DNA of 64,000 nt. It comes from Artemia franciscana. Lineage: Eukaryota; Arthropoda; Branchiopoda; Anostraca; Artemiidae. The notes below the pieces were generated by a model that was not told the origin of the DNA, did no database searches, and saw nothing but the letters and a program-made list of their open reading frames with translations. Both the position numbers and the translations under genes were made by a program. The stretch lies in contig NC_088864.1 in assembly GCF_032884065.1 (NCBI RefSeq), positions 17,612,409-17,676,408 on the forward strand. Reading direction: 5' to 3'. Below are positions 22,374-32,945 of this stretch, one piece after another (position 1 is the stretch's first letter; each line of letters starts with the position of its first letter).

Positions 22374-24036
22374 AATTAAATAAAAAAAAAATCAAGTTTT
22401 TTTTAATGAAAGTAAGGAGCGACATTAAAACTTAAAACGAACAGAAATTACTCCGTATATGAAAGGGGCTTTTCCTCCTCGCCACCCCGCTCCTTACGCT
22501 AAAGTTTTTTATTGTTTTAAAAAGTAGAGTTGCGAGAAAGAATCAAACTTTAGCGCAAGGAGCGGGGTGTCGAGGAGGAAAAGCCCCTTTCTTATACGGA
22601 GTAATTTCTGTTCGTTTTAAGTTTTAATGTCGCTCCTTACTTTCATTAAAAAAAACTTGTTTTTTTTATTTAATTTCTGAAAGTTTTTGAATTAATGCAT
22701 GTCTGATTTTGGCTCTCCGTACATAAATTACTAAAATGAAATTTGCATATTAATTCTTTTTTTGGCTAAATGGGTTTCTCTTAGTTTTGATCAGATGATT
22801 TTGAGAAATAAGGGGTGGGGAAGGAGGTCTAGTTGCCCTCCAATTTTTCGGTTACTCAAAAAGGCAACTAGATCTTTTAATTTTTAACGAACGTTTTTAT
22901 TAGTAAAAAAAACGTAACTTAAGAATTAACTTACGTAACAAACGTACATAACTTACGTAACTTACGTTACGTTTTATCCCAATTCTTTAAGAATGACCCC
23001 TGAATCAGAAAGAACGTAGAATAAATAGTTGAAATTATTTAAAAAAATTTTAGCATAAAGAGCGAAGTCTTTATCTCCTCCTAAATACCTCGCTCTTTAT
23101 GCTAAAGTATTTTTAGAACCCTTCATATGCATAATAATCTCTGTTCGTTTTAAGTTTTAATGCTTCTCCTTACTTTCAATTGAAAAAACTTTTTCATGTT
23201 TATATTTTCATTGTTTTTTTTATAGTAATGCTAGAAAGTCCTGCGCCCTTTTCATTGAATTTCTCTTCCCCCATGAAATACTCCTCCAAGGAAAGATCCT
23301 CCCATATAGCTCCCTCCCCTGAACCCCACACCCAAACCAAAAAAATCCCCCTGATAACGTCGGTACACTTCCCAGTAACCATTACTGTATGTAAACATTG
23401 GTCAAAGTCTGTAACTTGCAGCCCCTCCCCCAGGGACTGTGGGGGGTAAGTCATCCCGAAAGACATAGTTATTATGGTTTTCGACTATGCGGAACAAAAT
23501 GGCTATCTCAAAATTTTGGTCCGTTGACTTTGGGAAAAAAATGAGCGTGGGAGGGGGCCTAGGTGCCCTCCAATTTTTTTGGTCACTTAAATAGTGCTCT
23601 AGAACTTTTCATTTCCGTTAGAATGATTCCTCTTGCAACACTCTAGGACCATTTGGTCGATACGATGACCCCTGGGAAAAAAAAAACAAAAAACAAATAA
23701 ACACGCACCCGTGATTTGTCTTCTGGCAAAAAATACGAAATTCCACATTTTTGTAGATTGGACCTTGGAATTTTTTCTATAGGGTTCTCTGATACGCTGA
23801 ATGCGATGGTGTAATTTTCGTTAAGATCCTATGACTTTTAGGGGGTGTTACCCCCTATTTTCCAAAATAAGGCAAATTTTCTCAGGCTCCTAACTTTTGA
23901 TGACAAAGACTAAATTTGATGAAACTTATATATTTAAAATCAGCATAAAAATCTGATTCTTTTGATATATCTTTTGTTTCGTTTACTATTGAGCCGGGTC
24001 GCTCCTTACTACAGTTCGTTACCACGAACTGTTTGA
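22374..24036 (+). mobile_element. Family-1 element, full length
   Basis: A good reference copy. The first hairpin (22374-22675) has private variants GCTCCTTACGC and GCGCAAGGAGC in opposite arms. The second hairpin is near 22975-23110. The copy ends with the stem-loop and TTTGA. It is closely related to the deleted copy at 20797. Confidence 0.85.
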
Positions 24037-24299
24037 TCGGTACTATCATGAGCAGAAGACAATAACCCGTAAGATGATTAGAACCAGTGCTTTCACTTAC
24101 ATGAAGTACTACTTAAGTAAAATTTTCCGTTACTTGTACTTGTACTTAAGTAAAAAATCTACGGTGTACTTATTACTTAAGATACTTTTAGTGTACTTGT
24201 TTTTCAAATACTTTACCTTTGACCCGAAAATTTTGTGTGTGTGTGCTTTGGCAATGTACAAGAAAACATCACCTTTAGATTTAGAGCAAACTCAGCTAT

Positions 24300-25172
24300 A
24301 GATTTTGTGTGTGTGTGCTTTGGTAACGTACAAGAAAACATCACCCTTTAGATTTAGAGTAAACTCAGATATAGTTCCATGCCCTGTTTTTGGATATGAA
24401 ATAAGGTGTTTGTTTTTGACGAAAAAAATTATAGTATGATTAACACTTGGTTTAATTTTTGTTTTAAAGTTATATAACAAAGAAAATTGAAATTATTTCA
24501 CAGTTCACAGGTCGACAGTGAGCTGAAATCCCTGGTTTTGTGCTAAATGTTGCATACTGGAGTCTATTTGGGCTTAGATTTCTGACATTAGTGTTTAAGG
24601 TTTATCATCTCGTCAACTGAACCAGATTTCTACCATTTCATCATCTTCAGGACCATATTATTGGTAAAACTACTGAAGCTATGAATCTTTGCCCGTCTAA
24701 ATGTTGTCTGCAATAAACAAGTCAAGGGAATTCTAGCTGGATCCAATGCAGTGATATTTTGTCAAATTTGTTCCAGCAAATTCAGGTATTCAGACGAATC
24801 TGACTTCAGATTTGTCACTCCATTCATAAGTTATAAGCCCTACTAAATTAAAGGAAAACTCAACTTTCTTAAGACTTGAAAAGCTCTCCCCCTCGCCCTA
24901 TTTGAGATAGGGTTTGCGATACCAGAACTTGATATGAGCCCTGATCACAGGCATCTTTGGTCTAGTTTTCATTCGGATCCGTTACTCCATTTGCAAGTTA
25001 TACTAAATTAAACAGAAAACTTAAATTTTTCAGGAATTAAAACCCACTCCCCCTTGTTAATTTTGAGCTAGGATCTTTATCTCAAAACTTGATATGTGTC
25101 ATGATCTTAGGCCTCTTTGGTTTGAAATCCCGACCAGATCCAGTGTCATTGGGGGGATTTGGGGGGGGGGCG
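24300..25172. other. hAT interior without recognised genes
   Basis: Contains a direct duplication of about 65 bp (TTTTGTGTGTGTGTGCTTTG at about 24230 and again at 24303). It also has a degenerate pair around ACTTGATATG at about 24929 and 25088, about 160 bp apart. No coding sequence is seen. Confidence 0.5.
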
Positions 25173-25860
25173 GAAATCTTGGAAAACGCTTAGAGTGGAG
25201 TGATCAGGATGAAACTTGGTGGGAAGGATAAACACAAGTCCTAGATACGTGATTGACATAACTGAAATGGATTTGCTCTCTTTGGGGGAGACGGAGGGGT
25301 GTTAATTCGGAAAAATTACAAAAATTGAGGTATTTTCAACTTAAGAGCGGGTGACCGTTCGTGAGGTATTTTTGAATTTGATATTAAGAAGGAACTCATG
25401 TCTAGGATCTCTTATTTTCAACCCCGGCCAGTCCTGGTGACAACGGGGGAGAGTTGGAGGGGGACACCGGAAATCTTGGAAAACGCTTAGAGTGGAGAGA
25501 TCGGGATGAAACTTGGTGGGTGGAATAAGCAAATGTCGTAGATACGTGATTGACGAAATTGGACTGGATCTACTATCTTTGGGGTAGTTAGAGGAATCCA
25601 GTGCTTTAGCGAGTCCGGTACTTCTGGACGTGCTAGGACAATGGAAATTGATTGGCGTATCAGGGACCTGCACAAATTGACTTGATTAGGTTGATTTCCC
25701 CGATTCAACCATCTGGGGGTAAGGGAGAAGGGAGGAGGAAAAATTAGAAAAATGAGGTATTTTTAACTTGCGAGTGGGTGATCGGATCTTAATGAATTTT
25801 GATATTTAAAAGGACCCTGTGTCTCAGAGCTCTTATTTTAAATGCCGACCGTCATTAAGC
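25173..25860. repeat. Degenerate tandem repeat of about 300 bp
   Basis: The phrase GAAATCTTGGAAAACGCTTA with GATGAAACTTGGTGGG occurs at about 25173 and again at about 25469. A third partial unit (GATATTTAAAAGGACC..., GTGTCTCAGAGCTCTTATTTT) follows near 25800. The second unit has an insertion of about 130 bp. Confidence 0.75.
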
Positions 25861-25989
25861 CCCCGATTTTTCTTTTAAATTAATCTATTGATTCTTATAA
25901 TTTTGCTAGAGCTCATGCCATATGAGCTCTTGGCTCTTCCGACTTCGTCACAAGTGCCATATGAGCTCTTAGCTCTTGTTTTATTCCTT

Positions 25990-26790
25990 TTTCCTCAGAA
26001 GATTTTCGACTTAGTCTCATGGTTTTTGCCACTTCATGGTGTGAAAACTGCTGCTAGAAATGGATAGGTTGCAACTTCTGCCGTATTGTCTTCTAGTATA
26101 TTTAGATGTGTGCTTGCATCATCCCTGCGTTCCCTTAAAAATTCTGTTTCTTACGGTAATATTGGCTTGTCTTCTATTGCATATGCAGACGACGTTTTTC
26201 TTGTTGCCCGGACTCGCTGTGGATTGCTTTCCAATTTTACTATATTAACCAATGAACTATCTAAGATTGAACTGTCAGTTAATGCGTCTAAATGCGAGTT
26301 TATTTGTTTTAATAGCCCTTATGTGGTCGCTCCATTCGTTGCTGGGACTGCAATTCTGCCATGTTCTTCTTTAGTTAGTTGGCTTGGTCTGTGTTTCGGT
26401 CCAACACTTTCCACTACCTTTTCATCCCTAGTGAATCAAGCCGTGAAAAAGCTACGCGTCACTTACGGAAAAATATCCCCAAACAAAAGCCGTTACAACC
26501 GCAACGGTTTGTGCATAATTTATAATGCTTATTGCGCCCCTGTGCTTTTGTTTTTATCAGGCATGTCTCATCTGTTTCGTAAGAAAAATCGCCATACTCT
26601 ACTTGCGGCTTATTTCAGATATTGCAAATTCCTCCTCCGGCTTCCTAGATGGCACGAAAACAGAAAAATAATTACTCGATTTTGTATAATAGATATGCCT
26701 TCTTGGATTCGGTCTTCCAGCGATGATTTATGTAAAAAGACTATCTACTTTATTCACGTTTACGACCCTCTTGCTGCTCCTTTTTATTGA
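25990..26790 (+). pseudogene. Non-LTR reverse transcriptase fragment
   Basis: An uninterrupted 234-codon frame (26086-26787) encodes IAYADDVFLVA, the YADD catalytic motif, followed by LSVNASKCEFICFN and GLCFGPTLSTTFSSLVNQAV, the thumb region typical of LINE ORF2. The same frame extends upstream past one stop (near 26065) into KTAARNG-VATSAVLSSSIF, corresponding to the G-VLSP-LF motif. The endonuclease and N-terminal reverse transcriptase are missing. A related YADD region is also seen in Jockey- and CR1-type LINEs, so the clade is uncertain. Confidence 0.75.
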
Positions 26791-26980
26791 GCTTTGATTT
26801 CTCTTATTAAAAAAGTCTGCAGCTGACTCACTTGGCTCCTTACTTTTACATTTGAGTTTTTTTGTTGCTAAGGTTTTTACTTATTCAATCAGAGAATTAA
26901 CTACTTTATTACCTTTTATCTGTTTTAAAGCCAATCCAAAGTTTATTTTTCTATTTTCAATATTTTTTCCACCATTCCGA

Positions 26981-27495
26981 CATGTTTCAGAATAACCCTG
27001 TATTTTTTCAAGCATGCCAGATTTGACTGAACACCAATCGCCAGAAGTTCAACTCTACGTGCACTGTATTAATCCTGTCATATGAGCTGTCTGATCCAAT
27101 CAGAAGTTTTTGACTGCACTTAATTGTTTTGATAGTCTTTTTCTTTCAAGCCGATGTATTGAAAATTGGTTCACATTATTTTTTGGACTTCGTTGGGTGT
27201 CTACCAGCCAAATAAGGGAAAAGAATATTTTATTCTTTTTTTATAATATCTACATGTTTCAGAATAGCCGTGTATTTTTTCAAACGTGCCAGATTTGACT
27301 GAATCACCAGAAGTTCAACTCTACGTGCACTGTGTCAATCCTGTCATGTGATCTTCCTGATCCAATCAGGAGTGTTTTGACTGCACTTAATTGTTTTGAA
27401 AGTCTTTTGCTTTCAAGCCGTTGTGTTGAAAATTGGTTAAGATTATTTTTGGACTTCGTTGGGTGGGTACCAGCCAAACAAGGGAAACGGTTAAA
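26981..27495. repeat. Two-copy tandem duplication of about 272 bp
   Basis: ATGTTTCAGAATARCC, then TGCCAGATTTGACTGAA, GAAGTTCAACTCTACGTGCA and CTTCGTTGGGTG all occur in the same order in both units, starting at about 26981 and 27253. The copies have diverged by scattered substitutions. Confidence 0.8.
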
Positions 27496-27630
27496 AACGA
27501 TAAAACGGAAATTCTGGTTCTTGATTAAGATTTCCAAAAGAAGAATGACAGGGGACACTTTATAGGCAAGGGAAGGGGAGTAAGAAACCTCCAGAATGGC
27601 TTTAAAAAAGGTAGCATAGACTTGATATCA

Positions 27631-27632
<2 letters not shown>

Positions 27633-27722
<90 letters not shown>
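27633..27722. repeat. (TA)n microsatellite
   Basis: About 90 bp of alternating TA. Confidence 0.95.
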
Positions 27723-27728
<6 letters not shown>

Positions 27729-27888
27729 GTTGTTTGTCTGTTGACTGACGTCATGTTTGTGCGTCGACTGACGTCATTATAAGGATTGAGCTGTATGTCG
27801 CCATGAAGTTGTTTGTCGACTGACGAAATTACAGACCGGCACACAAATGACGACCGGGACACTCGAAAAGAAATTACAGATTTTTACA

Positions 27889-27984
<96 letters not shown>

Positions 27985-28280
27985 CACAAGTTCACAGGGA
28001 CACAACTATCCATATTCACAGGTAGGACACAGGGACACAACAACAATGGCGCGTAACTAATATGGCGCGAAAAAGCTAAAAAAGAAAAAACCTAAAAAGA
28101 AAAAAACTTAAAAAAGGAAAAAATTAAAAAAGGTAAAAAACTAAAAAGAAAAAAACACCGGGACACAAATGACGACCGGGACACAGGGAATATAAATGAC
28201 GAACGGGACAAAGGGACACAGCTACAACGGGGATGCCGGGGGACACAGGGGGATATATAAATGACGACGGGGACACGGGG
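27723..28280. mobile_element. Helitron-associated flanking sequence
   Basis: Holds paired GACTGACGTCAT motifs (27743-27780), a second (TA)n tract (27893-27981), A-rich CTAAAAAGAAAAAA units (28070-28155), then a GC-rich degenerate tandem of GGGACACA and ATGACGACGGGGACAC units (28158-28279). The segment TTCACAGGTRGGACACAGGG with CGTAACTAATATGGCGCG occurs both here (about 28015) and after the helicase remnant (about 28505). Helitron association is inferred from that helicase remnant. Confidence 0.5.
27893..27981. repeat. (TA)n microsatellite
   Basis: About 88 bp of alternating AT. Confidence 0.95.
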
Positions 28281-28289
28281 AATGTTTGA

Positions 28290-28481
28290 TTAGCAATCAC
28301 CATCAACAAAGCTCAAGGGCAATCATTAGAATAATGAGGTATAGATCTGAATACGGATTGTTTTTCCCATGGACAATTATATATTGCATGTTCAAGAGTC
28401 AGTAAACCCGACAATCTATTTATATGCACAGACAATGGGACAGCGAAGAATGTTGTATATTTGCAAGTTTTACGTAGTTAA
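28290..28481 (+). pseudogene. Helitron helicase C-terminal remnant
   Basis: One reading frame of 64 codons, ending in TAA, encodes LAITINKAQGQSLE, two stops, then CFSHGQLYIACSRVSKPDNL and a C-terminal TDNGTAKNVVYLQVL. TINKAQGQSL is helicase motif V and the LYIACSRV block is motif VI of the PIF1-like helicase found at the end of Helitron Rep/Hel proteins. The two adjacent stops (28332-28337) and the lack of any upstream Rep or helicase sequence show it is a relic. Confidence 0.85.
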
Positions 28482-28776
28482 AAACATATATATATCTATC
28501 TATATTCACAGGTGGGACACAGGGACACAACTACAATGGCACGTAACTAATATGGCGCGTAACGATTATATACACATAGAATAAATATATACACATAGAA
28601 TAAATACTTGAAGTAGCACTTGAAGTAACACTTAAGTGCAATTTTGGCAAGTACTTGATATTTGATACTTAAGTAAGAATTTGGAAAATGCTTATTACTT
28701 GATATTTAAGTAAAAAAACAATGAGTACTTAATACTTGATACTTAAGTAAAAATTTGGAGTACTTGTTGCAGCACT
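28482..28776. other. Helitron tail and right hAT subterminal repeats
   Basis: A repeat of the GGGACACAGGGACACAAC segment is followed by a short tandem of ACACATAGAATAAATA. Then about 170 bp of ACTTAAGTA / ACTTGATATT repeats lead to the right hAT end. Confidence 0.6.
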
Positions 28777-29047
28777 GATTGGAACCATTTTTCGATTTAT
28801 TTTCCTGTTTTCTAACAGTCCCCTAGAATATTTTCAGCTACCTGAAATTTTTACAAGTCGGTTGCCAGAAAGAATCGTTTCAGATCGCCGATAATACCCC
28901 CTAGAGACCAAAATGACAAGCTGGTATATTCAGCTGCTTGTTAATAGAGTGTGAAATTTTCATATATTATTTCAAAGCAATGAAGAAACCTAGAAATGAG
29001 AAATAGTCAGGAGACTTCAGTAAAGTTGTGCACACAAAACCGAAATC

Positions 29048-29380
29048 ATGGGGAAAGTTAAATCAAAGCGAGGTATACATCTTAAAAGTGTTACCACACA
29101 TAGACAGCGCATTTGTAAAAAGTATTTGGAGCTTGGTAGATGCAAATATCCAAAATACCTAAAAATGCGGTACGCCGGAGAACTAGACAAGTCAAGAAAT
29201 TTCGGTCAAGCGACAAACCTTGAGGCGGAGCAGAACCCTGTAGCTTCTTCCCCGTTGCCCTACCGGATCGTGACTGGTGGTAGAAACTTGGATTGCGACG
29301 AATTGAAGGATTGTCGACGGATTTTTGATCCTGCATTTTTCATGCGCGATCTAGAGACTAAAGCTTGGAAGCACAGGTGA
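29048..29380 (+). CDS. Candidate coding exon, unknown function
   Basis: A 110-codon frame with a favourable start context (A at -3, G at +4) and an in-frame TAA 27 bases upstream. GC content is higher than in its surroundings. The product is basic at the N terminus (MGKVKSKRGIHLK, then RQRICKKYLELGRCKYPKY) and carries several Cys residues. I recognise no family. The end reads CACAGGTGAGG, a good splice-donor match, so translation might continue in a downstream exon rather than stop at TGA. However, family-1 sequence begins within a few bases of this point and could have supplied the donor-like letters. It could also be a retrogene or a captured fragment. Confidence 0.4.
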   Translation: MGKVKSKRGIHLKSVTTHRQRICKKYLELGRCKYPKYLKMRYAGELDKSRNFGQATNLEAEQNPVASSPLPYRIVTGGRNLDCDELKDCRRIFDPAFFMRDLETKAWKHR

Positions 29381-29383
29381 GGG

Positions 29384-29484
29384 GGAAACAACCCCTAAAA
29401 GTCATAGAACCTTAGCGAAATTTACACCATCAGATTCAGCGTATCAGAAAATCCTGCTGTAGAAGTTTCAAGCTCCTATCTACA
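29384..29484 (-). repeat. Family-1 terminal fragment, inverted
   Basis: About 100 bp from the GGGGGAAACA..CCCCTAAAAGTC region to AGCTCCTATCTACAA, on the minus strand. It sits directly before a plus-strand full copy. Confidence 0.8.
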
Positions 29485-31161
29485 ATTAAACAAAAAAGAC
29501 AAGTTTTTTTAAGTGAAAGTAAAGAGCGACATGAAAACTTAAAACGATCAGAAATTACTCCGTATATGAAAGGGCTTTTCCTCCTCAACGCCCCGCTCTT
29601 TACGCTAAAGTTTTTTACTGTTTTAAAATGTAGAGTTAACAGAAAGAGTCAAACTTTAGCGTAAAGAGCGGGGCGTTGAGGAGCAAAAGCCCCTTTCATA
29701 TACGGAGTAATTTCTGTTCGTTATAAGTTTTAATGTCACTCCTTACTTTCATTTAAAAAAAAATTGGTTTTTTTTATTGATTTCTGGACGTTTTTGAATT
29801 AATGCATGGTTTGATCTTGGCTCTCCGCATATAAATAATTAAAACGAAATTTGCATATTAATTTTTTGGGGCTAAATGGCTTTTTCATAGTTTTAATTGG
29901 AAGATTTTGAGAAAAAAGGAGCGGGGGAGGAGGCCTAGTTGCCCTCCAATTTTTTGATTACTTAAAAAGGCAACTATAACTTATAATTTTTACGAACGTT
30001 TTCGTAAGTAAAAAATATACGTAACTTACGAATTAAATTACGGAACAAACTTCAATATTCGTATGTTTTTATTGCGTATATGAGGGGGCTCACCCCTCGT
30101 CGATACCTCGCTCTTTACATTGAAGCTTAAATTTTGTCCCAATTCCTTAAGAATGACCCCTGAATCACAAAGGCCGTAGAATAAATAGTTGAAATTACTA
30201 AAAACACTTTAGCGTAAAGAGCGAGGTATTACGAGGAGGCAAACCCTCATATGCGTAATAATTTCTGTTTGTTTTAAGTTTTAATGCTGCTTCTTGCTTT
30301 CAGTAGAAAAAAACTTTTCATATTTATTTTTTCATTGTTTTTTTTAAATAATGCTAAAAATCCTTCGCCCCCTCCATTGAAAGTCTCTTCCCCATGAGAA
30401 GTTCCTCCATGGAAAGATCTTCCCTGGTTACCCTCCCCCCTCAACCCCCCAAACCAAAAAATCCCGCTGAAAACGTCTGTACACTTCCCAGTAACTATTA
30501 CTACATGTAAACACAGGTCAAAGTTTGTAACTTGCAGCCCCTCCCACGGGGGCTGCAGGGGAATAAGTCGGCCCCAAAGACATAGTTATTGGGTTTTTGG
30601 ACTATGGTGAATGAAATGGCTATATCAGAATTTAGATCCGGTGACTTTAGGGAAAAATGAGCGTGGGAGGGGGCCTAGGTGCTCTCCAATTGTTTTGGTC
30701 ACTTAAAAGGGCACTAGAACTTTTAATTTCCGTTAGAATGAGCCCTTTCGCGACATTATAGGACCTCTGAGTCGATACAATCACCCCTGGAAAAAAACCG
30801 AATAAACACGCATCCGTGAATTGTCTTCCAGGCAAAAAATGCCAAATTCCACATTTTTATAGATTGGGGCTTGAAACTTCTAGAATAAGGTTCCCTGATA
30901 CGCTGAATCTGATGGTGTGATTTTCGTTAAGATCGTATGACTTTTAGGGGGGTGTTTCCCCCTATTTTCTAAAATGAGGCAATTTTTTTCAGGCTCGTAA
31001 CTTTTAATGGGTAAGACTAATCTTGATGAAACTTATACATTTAAAATCAGCATTAAAATACCATTCTTTTGATGTAACTATTGGTATCAAAGTTTTAAGA
31101 GTTTCGGTTACTATTGAGCCTGGTCGCTTCTTACTACAGTTTGTTACCACGAACTGTTTGA
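29485..31161 (+). mobile_element. Family-1 element, full length
   Basis: First hairpin at 29485-29770 with the arms GGCTTTTCCTCCTCAACGCC and complement, and the loop in the GTTTTTTACTG orientation. The second hairpin is at about 30100-30235, and the stem-loop end is at 31135-31161. It abuts a minus-strand copy end to end. Confidence 0.85.
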
Positions 31162-32530
31162 AAATGTGGAATTTTATATTTTTTGTCAGAAGGCAGATCA
31201 CGGATGCGTGTTTATTTGTTTGTTTGTTTTTTGTTGTTGTTTTTTTCCAGGGGTGATCTTATCGACCCAGTGATCCTAGAATGTTGCGGGAGGGCTAATT
31301 CTAATGGAAATGAAAAGTTCTAGTGCCCGTTTTAAGTGACAAAAATCGGATGGCACCTAGGCCCCCGTCCCACGTTAATTATTTTCCCAAAGTCACCGTA
31401 TCAAAATTCTGATATAGCCATTTTATTCAGCGTAGTCGAAAATCCTTATAACTATGCCTTTTGGGACGACTTACTCTCCCACAGCCCCCGTGGGAGGGGC
31501 TACAAGTCACGAACACTGACCCGTGCTTACATATAGTAATGGTTATTGGAAAGTGTACAGACGTTTTCAGGAGCGTTTTCATTTGGTTGGGGGCAGGAGT
31601 TGAGAAGAGGGGGATATGTTGGGGGAACTTTTCATGGAGGAATTTGTCATGGGGAAAGAAAATTTCCATGAAGGGAGCGCAGGATTTTCTAGCATAATTT
31701 AAAAAACAATGAAAAATAAATATGACAAAGTTTTTTCAACTGAAAGGAACAGAATTTTCCTGTTATTATTTTCCTGTAAATATTAATTCCTGTAAACATT
31801 CCGTAATAATTTCTGTTAAAAAGAAAAGAAATTATTACGCATATGAGGGGTGAGCCTCTTGCTCTTTACGCTAAAGTATTTTTAGAAATTTCAACTATTT
31901 ATTCTACGGCTTTTGTCATTCAGGGGTCATTCTTAAGAAATTGGGACACAATTTAAGCTTTAGCGTGAAGAGCGAGGTACTGACGAGGGGGTGAACCCTC
32001 TTATATATGTAATAAAAATATGAGAATACAGAAGTTCGTTACGTAAGCTAATTTGTAAGTTACGTATATCTTCAACTAATAAAAAAATTACTACTAATAA
32101 TTTTAATAATAAAAACATTCATAACAAATTAAAAGTTTAAGTAACCAAAAACTTCGGAGGGCAACTAGACCTCCATCCCAGCTCCTTTTTTTCTCTAAAT
32201 TATTCGATCAGAACTATGAGGAAGCCATTTAGCCAAAAAAAAATAAAAAATAAAAAAAATAAATAGGCAGATTTCGTTTTAATTATTCATCTGCGGAACG
32301 AACAGAAATTACTTCATATATGAAAGGGGCTGCTTCCTCATCAACGCCCCGCTCTTCACGCTAAAGTCCGACTCTTTCTCTTAACTCTATTTTTAAAACA
32401 GTAAAAAACTTTAGCGTAAAGAGCGGGGCGTTCACAAGGAAGCAGTCCCTTTCATTTACGAAGTAATTTCTGTTCGTTTTAAGTTTCAATGTCACTCCTT
32501 ACTTTCAGTTAATTTTTTTTTCAATTTAAT
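31162..32530 (-). mobile_element. Family-1 element, minus strand, end truncated
   Basis: It lacks the terminal 300 or so bases and begins at GAATTTTATATTTTTTGTCAG. It continues through the second hairpin (31855-31990) to the first hairpin (32295-32520), with the loop in the GACTCTTTCTCTT orientation. With the preceding copy it makes an inverted pair of about 3 kb. Confidence 0.85.
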
Positions 32531-32799
32531 TCGTAAGAAAACTTTGGTTTTCTAAGAATCCTCGAAGAGAGCTTTCGACTAAGTTTGGTGTTTAGTTTCG
32601 AATTAATCAACTGAGGTATCCTAGGAAAAAAAGTGGAAAAAACAATGAATAATAAAATGCACTCTATGCATGCCGTCACAGTTTCATATACATGGACATT
32701 TGTACTTGAGAATGATAGTGCTCTTTTTTAATTGGAAACTTTCAGGGCATGATGAGGGGGGTGTACAACTGACGAAAAGGCAATACGCGCATGCTTCCT

Positions 32800-32945
32800 T
32801 ATATGAAATTACTCCGTATATGAAAGGGGCTTTTCCTCTTAAACGCCCCGCTCTTTACGCTAAAGGTCTTTACTGTTTTAAGAGGTAGAGTTAAGAGAAA
32901 GAGTCAAACTTTAGCGTAAAGAGCAAACTTTTAGCGTAAAAAATG
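32800..32945 (+). repeat. Half family-1 hairpin
   Basis: The left arm (CCGTATATGAAAGGGGC, AACGCCCCGCTCTTTACGC) and the loop, with only the first bases of the right arm. There is then a short duplication of AACTTTAGCGTAAAGAGC before the PWWP fragment starts. Confidence 0.75.

Larger units (their letters stand above)
24085..28777. mobile_element. hAT-like element with terminal inverted repeats
   Basis: The left end CAGTGCTTTCACTTACATG and the right end (complement of GCAGCACTG) both lead into ACTTAAGTA-rich subterminal repeats, as in many hAT elements. Flanking octamers ATTAGAAC (24077-24084) and ATTGGAAC (28778-28785) match at seven of eight positions, which fits an 8-bp hAT target duplication. 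I recognise no transposase inside. The interior holds degenerate tandem repeats, a LINE fragment, (TA)n tracts and Helitron remains. No family-1 sequence lies inside. Confidence 0.6.
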
